37,649 bases of DNA from Betaproteobacteria bacterium (GTDB lineage Bacteria > Pseudomonadota > Gammaproteobacteria > Burkholderiales > Methylophilaceae). A program made the position numbers and the translations under genes. Below the pieces are notes generated by a model. That model ran no database searches, had not been told where the DNA came from, and worked only from the letters and a program-made list of their open reading frames with translations. Of the stretch, positions 28,411-34,765 are shown piece by piece; position 1 is the stretch's first letter; every line of letters starts with the position of its first letter. Where the stretch lies: assembly GCA_016868195.1 (NCBI GenBank), contig VGHQ01000009.1, positions 1-37,649 on the forward strand. The letters run 5' to 3'.

Positions 28411-29094
28411 ATGATGGCAATTAAAATTGAAAAAAAGATCGTAGGTTACAGCGTTCTTTCTGAAGAAGATAAAGTGAATGCTTTAACTCAAAAAGAAAAT
28501 CAAAACATTGTGCAATTAGGTGAACCCTTAGGCCGCCCTGAAAAAATTACAGGTTCTACTTATAAAGTAAAAACACCTGTCACTGAGCATGCACTTTATA
28601 TCACGATCAATGACATCATCATGAACGAAGGCACACCTCAAGAGCACCGTCGCCCGTTTGAGATTTTTATTAATTCAAAAAATATGGATCACTTCCAATG
28701 GATCGTAGGTTTGACGCGCGTCATGTCCGCAGTATTCAGAAAAGGTGGTGACGTGACATTCTTAGTGGAAGAACTTCATAGTGTATTTGACCCTAATGGC
28801 GGCTACTTTAAAAAAGGGGGCAAGTATGTACCCAGTTTAGTGGCTGAAATCGGTGAAGTGGTTGAGCAACATTTAATCGATATCGGTATGCTTAAAAAAG
28901 CATTGCCTGACGAACATCAAAAAAAATTGATGGAAGAAAAACGTGCGGAATACATGGAAAAACATGCTGAAGAAATGGACAGCACAGGATATCCAAAAGG
29001 CTCACAACTTTGTAGCAAATGCCAAACTAAAGCAGTCATTATGATGGATGGATGTCTTACATGTTTAAGTTGTGGCGATAGTAAATGTGGCTAA
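28411..29094 (+). CDS. Class II ribonucleotide reductase C-terminal subunit (NrdJb)
   Basis: A 227-residue protein corresponding to the C-terminal part of full-length NrdJ. It contains the TSCPD-like domain (ITINDIIMNEGTPQEHRRPFEI and KYVPSLVAEIGEVVEQHL regions) and a Cys-rich tail with C201, C204, C215, C218, C221 and C226. The tail contains the pair expected to re-reduce the active-site disulphide of NrdJa and could also bind zinc. The ATG at 28411, behind AAGGAAA and 19 nt after the nrdJa stop, is preferred over an in-frame ATG at 28315 inside nrdJa. Gene adjacency and coupling support a two-chain enzyme. A frameshift is not the explanation, because each ORF has its own start signals. Confidence 0.88.
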   Translation: MMAIKIEKKIVGYSVLSEEDKVNALTQKENQNIVQLGEPLGRPEKITGSTYKVKTPVTEHALYITINDIIMNEGTPQEHRRPFEIFINSKNMDHFQWIVGLTRVMSAVFRKGGDVTFLVEELHSVFDPNGGYFKKGGKYVPSLVAEIGEVVEQHLIDIGMLKKALPDEHQKKLMEEKRAEYMEKHAEEMDSTGYPKGSQLCSKCQTKAVIMMDGCLTCLSCGDSKCG

Positions 29095-29106
29095 CAATTT
29101 ATCTTT

Positions 29107-29131
29107 AAGGAACTAAGCCCCTTAGTTCCTT
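29107..29131 (+). terminator. Terminator-like hairpin after nrdJab
   Basis: AAGGAACTAAG and CTTAGTTCCTT pair perfectly over 11 bp around a CCC loop, 12 bp after the nrdJb stop. There is no proper U-tract (TATCTATG follows), so it may terminate inefficiently or act as an mRNA 3'-end stabiliser. Confidence 0.5.
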
Positions 29132-29168
29132 ATCTATGCATGACATTCATTTAAAGGTCCTGTCAGTC

Positions 29169-30155
29169 ATGTGTAGATTATTAACTTTTCTTTTCATTTT
29201 ATTTTCTCAGATTGTTTTTGCAACGCCCTCGGATGAGGCAACTTTTGCCGTATCACCTTCTGTCGTGAAAGTTCATGTCATCGATTCAAAAGGTAATCAT
29301 GGTGTGGGCTCAGGTATTGTCGTAGCTGATAATCAAGTCGCGACCAATTGTCATGTCGTGGCAAATGCACGGGGCGTTCAAATTGGTAAATTAGGAGAAG
29401 CATTTTCCCCCATTAGCATGAAAGCAGACTGGCGTCATGACTTATGTATTCTTCAATTTAAATTTTTAGATGTGAAACCGATTACTTTGGGCGATACAAA
29501 AAAACTCAACTATGAACAATCAGTCTTTTCCAAAAGTTTTGGTGGTAATGCTGTGAAGCCCATCATTTCCTTTGGGCAGATCAAAGCATTGTATGCATTA
29601 GATAATGAAAATATTATTCAGTCCTCTGCGGGATTTGCGATGGGGGCATCGGGTGGTGGGCTATTTGATGATGAGGGCCGCCTCATCGGACTCACTACTT
29701 TTAAAAGCCCTGGTCGTTATGCTTACTTCTACAGTATTCCTGTCGAGTGGATCAAGCATTTATTGAGCCAAGGAAAAGAGATACAGTTGACCGCCCAAAC
29801 TGAATTGCCATTTTGGGATGCGCCTTTTGAAAAACGACCTTATTTTATGCAAGCCTATGACGCGATGCGTGAAGCTCAGTGGGATCGTTTAAAAGAAATC
29901 GCAGCACTTTGGGTTAAGAGTGAGCCGCAATCGAGTGAGGCACTTTTTTCCGATGCGATTGCGCGTTTTGAATTAAAAGATTATGAGACAGCTCAAAAAG
30001 TTTTGAACGAGGTCGTTAAAAAAAATCCACGTCACGCACAAGCGCAGCTTTATTTGTTAAAGTTAGCAAAACTCAATCATGATGCAAATCAAGCTCAGGC
30101 CATTGAAACATTGTTAAGTCAATTAGATGAATCCTTATTGAAAGAAGCGCAATGA
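29169..30155 (+). CDS. Exported trypsin-like serine protease with TPR tail
   Basis: A 328-residue protein with signal peptide 1-18 (ending VFA). A trypsin-like domain of the two-barrel type follows. The triad is H62 in TNCHVVAN, D91 in RHDLCILQ and S161 in GASGGGLFDDEG. There is no PDZ domain, so it is not DegP. Residues about 232-320 form TPR-like helices (AMREAQWDRLKEIAALW, ARFELKDYETAQKVLNEV). The frame extends upstream to 29136, but the signal peptide begins at ATG 29169, behind AAAGG. Its stop overlaps the start of the next lipoprotein gene by 4 bp, implying a linked role. Substrate unknown. Confidence 0.85.
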   Translation: MCRLLTFLFILFSQIVFATPSDEATFAVSPSVVKVHVIDSKGNHGVGSGIVVADNQVATNCHVVANARGVQIGKLGEAFSPISMKADWRHDLCILQFKFLDVKPITLGDTKKLNYEQSVFSKSFGGNAVKPIISFGQIKALYALDNENIIQSSAGFAMGASGGGLFDDEGRLIGLTTFKSPGRYAYFYSIPVEWIKHLLSQGKEIQLTAQTELPFWDAPFEKRPYFMQAYDAMREAQWDRLKEIAALWVKSEPQSSEALFSDAIARFELKDYETAQKVLNEVVKKNPRHAQAQLYLLKLAKLNHDANQAQAIETLLSQLDESLLKEAQ

Positions 30156-30523
30156 AGCAAAGTCTTAAAAAATTGATACTGCTAAGTATGCTATTTTTCA
30201 TTTCGAGTTGTGGCAGCATGAAAATCCCTGAAGTGAGTATACCGATGTTGAATGGCGAGTATCGTGAACAATCGACTGCACCCAAAGATGCTTTCCTCTA
30301 TCAGTGTGAAAAAAATAAAAAGTTTTATGTGAAGTCGCTTGAAGGGGGTAAAGAGATGTGGCTTATTTTGCCAAATCGTGAATTTGGCTTGAAACAAGTA
30401 GAGACTTTAAAGAATACCTATAACAATGAGAGTACAACATTAGAAATCAATGACCCAGAAACTTATATTAAAGAAGGCGATGTTTTAGCCTATCAAAAAT
30501 GTCGTCTACAAAAATTAAAATAG
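30152..30523 (+). CDS. Small lipoprotein, possibly MliC-like
   Basis: A 123-residue lipoprotein: signal with lipobox ISSC and lipidated C20. The mature domain has two cysteines placed as a likely disulphide (FLYQCEKNKKFYVKS near the start, LAYQKCRLQKLK at the end) and a WLILPNREFGLKQV strand. The Y-x-C ... F-x-V ... W-L-x-L ... Y-x-x-C order resembles MliC/PliC lysozyme inhibitors, but the similarity is by eye and the characteristic MliC core is not complete. The start ATGA overlaps the stop of the protease gene. If it is an inhibitor it might act on the neighbouring protease or on host or predator lysozyme; that is speculation. Confidence 0.65.
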   Translation: MKQSLKKLILLSMLFFISSCGSMKIPEVSIPMLNGEYREQSTAPKDAFLYQCEKNKKFYVKSLEGGKEMWLILPNREFGLKQVETLKNTYNNESTTLEINDPETYIKEGDVLAYQKCRLQKLK

Positions 30524-30594
30524 CGTCTTGCGCTTCCTCAAAACGAAGCGTACATTAAAGCTTCAACCCATTTGATTTTTTAAGGGAGGGTCTT

Positions 30595-30798
30595 ATGGAT
30601 AATAAGTATGGTTTAGGAAGTACTAAAGTATCTTCAGAAATTCATGATCGTCATCATAAAGACATGGCTTGCTTTAAATGTCATTCCACTCATTTGCAAT
30701 ATTGTCCCACTATGGAAGATCATCAATGTATCGATTGTGGCGAATGGCAAAATGATGCCCCTTTAAATTACTCCACAGGCCGTAGTTCAGAATACTAA
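30595..30798 (+). CDS. 67-residue Cys-rich (zinc-ribbon-like) protein
   Basis: A small cytoplasmic-looking protein with four or five cysteines in two pairs, CFKCHSTH and a later CPTMEDHQCIDC, the layout of a zinc ribbon. The N-terminus (residues 9-22) is rich in His and charged residues. A very strong GGGAGGG ribosome-binding site 6 nt before the ATG supports it as real. Its C-terminus is polar. I do not recognise the family. It stands between the lipoprotein gene and the dienelactone hydrolase gene, on the same strand, with about 70-80 bp gaps on either side, so it may be an independent unit. Confidence 0.72.
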   Translation: MDNKYGLGSTKVSSEIHDRHHKDMACFKCHSTHLQYCPTMEDHQCIDCGEWQNDAPLNYSTGRSSEY

Positions 30799-30830
30799 AT
30801 TTCACTTTTAACTCGCTTTGAATCAAGTAA

Positions 30831-30865
30831 AATAAGGGCTTCCGTCTTTATATAAATCCCTTATT
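30831..30865 (+). promoter_or_regulatory. Inverted repeat upstream of the dienelactone hydrolase gene
   Basis: AATAAGGG and CCCTTATT form a perfect 8-bp inverted repeat with a 19-bp spacer holding a TATATAAAT stretch that could be a -10 element. It ends 14 bp before the ATG. An operator or a leader hairpin are both possible. Confidence 0.3.
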
Positions 30866-30879
30866 CACTAGGATAAATC

Positions 30880-31617
30880 ATGTTAATTCAGTCAGAATTC
30901 GTTGATTTAAATACCCCTACAGGCATTATGCGCACCTATGTGCATAAGCCCGTAACACCTAAAAAAACACCCGCAATTCTTTTTTACTCAGAAATTTTTC
31001 AGCAAACAGGACCTATTGAGCGCGCAGCTAAAATTATCGCCGGTCATGGATTCACTGTTTTGGTGCCTGAGGTATTTCATGAGTTAAATCCGATTGGCAC
31101 CGTATTAGCTTACGACGATGCAGGGCGTGATAAAGGCAACGCAGATAAGTCAGCAAAAGATGTGGAAGGTTATGACACAGATAATCAAGCCATGATTGCT
31201 TGGGTCAAAAAGCAACCATGGTTTTCAGGTCATATGGGTGCAATGGGATTTTGTATTGGTGGACATTTAGCTTTTAGAGCGGCCCTCCAGCCAGAAATTG
31301 AAGCAACTGCTTGTTTTTATGCGACAGATTTACATACTACTGTCATTCCAAATAAACCCAATCAACATTCGATGGAGCGCTTACAAGAGATCAAAGGTGA
31401 GCTTCTTATGATTTGGGGTAAGCAGGATAACCATATCCCAGATGCAGGTCGTAAAACGGTGTATGAAAAAATGCTTGATGCAAAACTCACATTCACGTGG
31501 CATGAGTTTAATGGCCAGCATGCTTTTATGCGTGATGAGGGTGAGCGTTACGATCCCGAGTTGGCGTTTTTGGGTTACGAACTCGCGCTCAAGCTGTTTC
31601 AGCGCAAGCTTACTTAA
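30880..31617 (+). CDS. Dienelactone hydrolase family protein
   Basis: A 245-residue alpha/beta hydrolase. The triad is C125 in GFCIGGHLAF, D183 in GKQDNHIPDAG and H214 in NGQHAFMRDE, as in carboxymethylenebutenolidase. The Cys nucleophile rather than Ser is characteristic of this family. There is no signal peptide. Most relatives have an unassigned substrate, and no aromatic-degradation genes are near, so chlorocatechol metabolism is not implied. GGAT lies 6 nt before the ATG. Its TAA overlaps the convergent stop of a 55-residue ORF by 3 bp. Confidence 0.9.
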   Translation: MLIQSEFVDLNTPTGIMRTYVHKPVTPKKTPAILFYSEIFQQTGPIERAAKIIAGHGFTVLVPEVFHELNPIGTVLAYDDAGRDKGNADKSAKDVEGYDTDNQAMIAWVKKQPWFSGHMGAMGFCIGGHLAFRAALQPEIEATACFYATDLHTTVIPNKPNQHSMERLQEIKGELLMIWGKQDNHIPDAGRKTVYEKMLDAKLTFTWHEFNGQHAFMRDEGERYDPELAFLGYELALKLFQRKLT

Positions 31618-31781
31618 ACGCAATCTGAGATTGATTCAAGCCAACGTCTGCGACGAATACTTTCTTTTTCTGATTCGCTCAATTGAATTGGAGTCTCTTG
31701 ATATTCCGGAGGGAGAGCCTCACCTGTCTCACTGTTGCCTTTTGGCAAAGGCTTCGTTGAATCTGTATTATAATTTTGCAT
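31614..31781 (-). CDS. 55-residue hypothetical protein
   Basis: A short minus-strand ORF beginning MQNYNTDSTKPLPKG and ending SIRRRRWLESISDCV. AAGGAAA lies 7 nt before the ATG at 31781, the best argument that it is translated; an in-frame ATG at 31832 has no such site. The sequence is hydrophilic, Pro/Glu-rich in the middle (ETGEALPPEYQETPIQ) with a basic RRRR patch near the end and no membrane segment. It stands divergent to thiS and convergent with the dienelactone hydrolase gene. I do not recognise it. Confidence 0.55.
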   Translation of the reverse strand: MQNYNTDSTKPLPKGNSETGEALPPEYQETPIQLSESEKESIRRRRWLESISDCV

Positions 31782-31814
31782 ATAAAGTTTCCTTTTGGGA
31801 TTAAACAAACATTT

Positions 31815-31850
31815 TGTGAAATTGTGTTTCACATAATTAAGACGTTTAAT
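31815..31850 (+). promoter_or_regulatory. thiS promoter with overlapping palindromic operator
   Basis: TGTGAAA and TTTCACA form a perfect 7-bp inverted repeat around TTGTG (31815-31833). It covers the -35 of a candidate promoter TTGTGT-17 bp-TTTAAT (31822-31850) facing thiS. The repeat is not a CRP site, since TGTGA and TCACA are 9 rather than 6 bp apart. The minus-strand 55-residue gene starts 34 bp away, so the site could control both. Confidence 0.4.
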
Positions 31851-31890
31851 TTAAATAAAAATTCAAAATTCATTAAAAAAATTTACAACT

Positions 31891-32094
31891 ATGCAACTTA
31901 GAATCAACGGTAATATAAAATCTTTTGATGACAGTACGATGACAGTCGAAGGTTTAGTTATAAAACTTAATCTCTTAGGTAAACGCATTGCCATAGAAAA
32001 AAACGGCATGATTATTTCAAAATCTGAATTTCAAAACATCACACTCCAAGATGGTGACCAATTAGAAATTGTGGGTGCGGTAGGTGGTGGTTAG
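31891..32094 (+). CDS. thiS: Thiamine biosynthesis sulphur carrier ThiS
   Basis: A 67-residue ubiquitin-like sulphur carrier. The C-terminus GAVGGG ends in the Gly-Gly that is adenylated and thiocarboxylated to deliver sulphur for the thiazole ring. MQLRINGNIKSF and LQDGDQLEIVGAVGG are standard family ends. Its TAG is immediately followed by the thiG ATG. No TPP riboswitch was found in the 110 bp upstream, unlike thiC. The adenylating and other partners (ThiF, ThiO/ThiH, ThiE, ThiD) are not in the window. Confidence 0.94.
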   Translation: MQLRINGNIKSFDDSTMTVEGLVIKLNLLGKRIAIEKNGMIISKSEFQNITLQDGDQLEIVGAVGGG

Positions 32095-32886
32095 ATGACA
32101 CAAAACAAAGATCAACTTCTTATTGCAGGAAAACTCTACCAATCAAGGTTGTTAGTCGGTACTGGTAAATATAAAGACTTTGAACAAACAAGACTCGCAA
32201 TTGATGCGAGTGGTGCTGAAATTATTACAGTGGCGATTCGCCGCACTAACATTGGTCAAAATGAGGGAGAACCCTCGCTTCTTGATTTTGTGCCGCCTAG
32301 TCGTTTTACTTATTTGCCTAATACAGCAGGATGTTATTCAGTCGATGATGCGGTGCGTACACTTCGTTTAGCGCGTGAATTATTAGATGGCCATAAGCTC
32401 GTGAAATTAGAAGTATTGGGTGACCCTAAAACACTTTATCCTAATGTGATAGAAACTTTAAAAGCTGCTGAAGTTTTAATTAAAGAAGGATTTGATGTGA
32501 TGGTGTATACATCAGATGATCCGATTGTGGCGAGAGAACTAGAAAATATTGGCTGCTGTGCCATTATGCCCTTAGCCTCTCTTATTGGTTCAGGAATGGG
32601 GATTTTAAATCCATGGAATTTACAAATTATTATTGAGCATGCGAAAGTTCCTGTGCTCGTGGATGCAGGTGTCGGCACCGCATCTGATGCTGCGATCGCC
32701 ATGGAGTTAGGTTGCGAAGGTGTGCTTATGAATACGGCGATTGCAAGTGCTCATGATCCAATCATGATGGCGAGCGCCATGAAAAAAGCCATTGAAGCAG
32801 GACGTGAAGCATTTTTAGCTGGACGCATGGCTAAAAAATTATATTCAGCATCACCGAGCTCTCCCACACAAGGTATGATTTCCTAA
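32095..32886 (+). CDS. thiG: Thiazole synthase
   Basis: ThiG condenses deoxyxylulose phosphate, dehydroglycine and ThiS thiocarboxylate to the thiazole phosphate. The 263 residues form the expected barrel. The Schiff-base lysine is K104 in [18 protein letters not shown]; conserved GTGKYKDF near the start and [20 protein letters not shown] near residue 190 bind phosphate. The ATG abuts the thiS stop, so the pair is translated from one message. It is followed 4 bp later by apaG. Confidence 0.96.
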   Translation: MTQNKDQLLIAGKLYQSRLLVGTGKYKDFEQTRLAIDASGAEIITVAIRRTNIGQNEGEPSLLDFVPPSRFTYLPNTAGCYSVDDAVRTLRLARELLDGHKLVKLEVLGDPKTLYPNVIETLKAAEVLIKEGFDVMVYTSDDPIVARELENIGCCAIMPLASLIGSGMGILNPWNLQIIIEHAKVPVLVDAGVGTASDAAIAMELGCEGVLMNTAIASAHDPIMMASAMKKAIEAGREAFLAGRMAKKLYSASPSSPTQGMIS

Positions 32887-32890
32887 CTTT

Positions 32891-33274
32891 ATGGGATCCA
32901 CAAAATTACATGCGATTCGTATCAGTGTGGAAACTCAATTTATAGATGAAAAATCAAGTGTCGAACATAATCGTTATTTTTTTAGTTACACAGTGACGAT
33001 CAGTAATGATGGCTTGATACCTGCTCAGCTTGTGAGTCGTCATTGGATTATTACTGATGCGAATGAAGAATCTTTCGAAGTAAAGGGTTTAGGTGTGGTC
33101 GGTGAACAACCGCTTATTCAACCACATGAATCTTATACGTATACAAGTGGTACTGAAATCAATACCCCTGTAGGTTCGATGCATGGCACTTATCAGATGG
33201 TCACTGAAGATGGGACATCATTCGATGCAGAAATTCCTTTGTTTATTTTATCGATGCCAAGGACGCTTCACTGA
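32891..33274 (+). CDS. apaG: ApaG (CorD) family protein
   Basis: A 127-residue protein of the ApaG fold (fibronectin type III-like beta sandwich). Family blocks seen are NRYFFSYTVTISNDG, SRHWIITDANE, VKGLGVVGEQPLI and PVGSMHGTYQMV. ApaG has been linked to magnesium/cobalt resistance in Salmonella (CorD), but its molecular action is not settled. The gene sits 4 bp after thiG and ends directly at the mltA ATG. The first ATG has no strong Shine-Dalgarno; coupling with thiG is likely. Confidence 0.93.
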   Translation: MGSTKLHAIRISVETQFIDEKSSVEHNRYFFSYTVTISNDGLIPAQLVSRHWIITDANEESFEVKGLGVVGEQPLIQPHESYTYTSGTEINTPVGSMHGTYQMVTEDGTSFDAEIPLFILSMPRTLH

Positions 33275-34528
33275 ATGAAACGTTTTATTTTATTGTTACT
33301 TACTTTATTCCTTGTCTCATGTGCAGAGGTGGCACAAAAGGCGGATAAAACATCGAATGCAAAATCAAATTGTGATTGTCCAAAAATTAAAACTGAAAAA
33401 GAAGATCTCGCAAAAATCCCAGATTATGGCCTTTTAAAAAAATCAGATTGGAGTGCGATTGAATCCTCATTTGAAAGTGATAATGTACTCCTTACTTGGA
33501 CAGCATGGCTTAGAAGTTGCTCTGTTTTGAAACAAAAAGATACTTGGAAAAAAGTCTGCGATCTCGCAGAGGATATTAAAGACCCGAGTGATGAAAATAT
33601 TAAAAATTATTTTAAAAAATATTTTAATCTCTATAGCGCTACTAATATGGATGGCTCAGATACTGGCACGATTACCGGATACTACCAACCCATCTTGAAG
33701 GGTAGCAAAGTTAAAACATCACATTACAAAGTCCCACTTTATACAACACCTAAAGATTTGATCACGGTCGATTTAAGTGAAGTCTATCCAGAATTAAAAT
33801 CAAAACGCTTACGCGGTAAATTAGCGGGAAATAAATTAATACCTTATTTATCAAGGGCTGAGATTGATGGACAAGGCTCACCTTTGGCAGGCAATGAAAT
33901 TGTATGGGTCGAAGATCCAGTCGAAGCTTTCTTTTTAGAGATTCAAGGATCGGGCATTATTCAGTTGGATAATGGAGAGGCCATGCAAATTGGATATGCC
34001 GATCAAAATGGTTATCCGTTCAAAGCAATTGGTTCCACTCTGGTTCAAAAGAAAGAGATCACTATGACTGAAGCCTCCATGGAAGGCATTAAAAACTGGG
34101 CTCGAAAAAATATTACTAAGTTACGAGAGTTTTTAAATATGAATGCGAGCTATGTCTTCTTTAGAAAACTGCCTAATGATTTACCAGGTCCGATTGGCGC
34201 CTTAGGTGTATCGATTGAAGCTGAGCGGAGTGTCGCGATTGATCCAAAATTTGTTCCTTTAGGTGCTCCTATTTTCTTATCGACGACACAACCTAGTACG
34301 AATGAGCCACTCGAACGACTGATGGTAGCTCAAGATACAGGAGGTGCTATTCGAGGTGGTGTGCGTGCTGATTTTTATTGGGGAAGAGGCGTTGAGGCAG
34401 GACGTAAAGCAGGATCTATGAAGCAACAAGGTAAGATCTGGACTCTTTTGCCTAGGGATTATGTATTCCCAAAAGCCACCCAAGAATTTGTGATGAAACG
34501 AAATCCCATTGAGGAAGCTTCTAAATAA
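33275..34528 (+). CDS. mltA: Membrane-bound lytic murein transglycosylase A
   Basis: MltA cleaves peptidoglycan glycan strands non-hydrolytically, giving 1,6-anhydromuropeptides. The 417 residues start with a lipoprotein signal with lipobox LVSC and C16. The MltA double-psi barrel follows (TGTITGYYQPILKGS; EDPVEAFFLEIQGSG; NASYVFFRKLP), and the C-terminal 3D domain has VAQDTGGAIRGGVRADFYWG, whose aspartates include the catalytic residue. It is the last gene of the thiS-thiG-apaG-mltA run and is followed by a strong terminator. Confidence 0.95.
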   Translation: MKRFILLLLTLFLVSCAEVAQKADKTSNAKSNCDCPKIKTEKEDLAKIPDYGLLKKSDWSAIESSFESDNVLLTWTAWLRSCSVLKQKDTWKKVCDLAEDIKDPSDENIKNYFKKYFNLYSATNMDGSDTGTITGYYQPILKGSKVKTSHYKVPLYTTPKDLITVDLSEVYPELKSKRLRGKLAGNKLIPYLSRAEIDGQGSPLAGNEIVWVEDPVEAFFLEIQGSGIIQLDNGEAMQIGYADQNGYPFKAIGSTLVQKKEITMTEASMEGIKNWARKNITKLREFLNMNASYVFFRKLPNDLPGPIGALGVSIEAERSVAIDPKFVPLGAPIFLSTTQPSTNEPLERLMVAQDTGGAIRGGVRADFYWGRGVEAGRKAGSMKQQGKIWTLLPRDYVFPKATQEFVMKRNPIEEASK

Positions 34529-34556
34529 AAAAGGAAGCTTTGAAAGCTTCCTTTTT
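34528..34556. terminator. Bidirectional terminator between mltA and pqqA
   Basis: GGAAGCTT and AAGCTTCC pair perfectly around TGA, extended by an A-run on one side and a T-run on the other, so each strand ends its stem with Ts. It lies directly after the mltA stop and 25 bp after the pqqA stop. Confidence 0.88.
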
Positions 34557-34580
34557 TAAGTAACTTTAAATAACAAACAA

Positions 34581-34652
34581 TTACTTGTTCATTACGTACA
34601 TAGTTACTTCAAAGCCAAAACGCATTTCTGTAGCTGCTGGAGTTGTCCACAT
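34581..34652 (-). CDS. pqqA: Coenzyme PQQ precursor peptide PqqA
   Basis: A 23-residue peptide gene. The translated product starts MWTTPAATEMRFGFE and continues VTMYVMNK. It has the conserved glutamate E15 and tyrosine Y19 with three residues between them, the two residues that are cross-linked by PqqE and become the carbon skeleton of pyrroloquinoline quinone. The FGFEVTMY core is diagnostic of PqqA. AAGGAG lies 7 nt before the ATG. The other pqq genes (B, C, D, E) are not in the window, so this copy is unlinked. In methylotrophs PQQ serves methanol dehydrogenase. Confidence 0.95.
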   Translation of the reverse strand: MWTTPAATEMRFGFEVTMYVMNK

Positions 34653-34708
34653 AGTATTTCTCCTTAAAAAAGTTAATCGACTGCATTCAAAGATGCATTG
34701 AGAGCACT

Positions 34709-34735
34709 ATATTACGGCCACACGCTTTACACACG
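34709..34735 (-). promoter_or_regulatory. Candidate pqqA promoter region with direct repeat
   Basis: On the minus strand CGTGTG-TAAAG-CGTGTG (34735-34719) is a direct repeat with an 11-bp period, one helical turn, followed by TAATAT (34714-34709) as a possible -10. No -35 consensus is present, which suggests an activator such as a response regulator. Distance to the pqqA ATG is about 57 nt. Confidence 0.35.
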
Positions 34736-34765
34736 GAACAAGTGATGAATTAGACCTCATGATTT

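Noticed and set aside
28315-29094. Longer nrdJb reading frame starting inside nrdJa
   Set aside because: The extension only overlaps nrdJa out of frame and lacks a ribosome site; ATG 28411 has AAGGAAA just upstream.
30531-30550. Hairpin CGCTTC/GAAGCG after the small lipoprotein gene as terminator
   Set aside because: Only six pairs with an 8-nt loop and no U-tract; too weak to call.
31442-31804. 120-residue plus-strand ORF overlapping the dienelactone hydrolase 3' end
   Set aside because: It is out of frame within a gene with an intact catalytic triad, and also antisense to the better supported 55-residue ORF.
31815-31833. CRP-type binding site
   Set aside because: TGTGA and TCACA are separated by 9 bp, not the 6 bp needed for CRP; kept only as a generic palindromic operator candidate.
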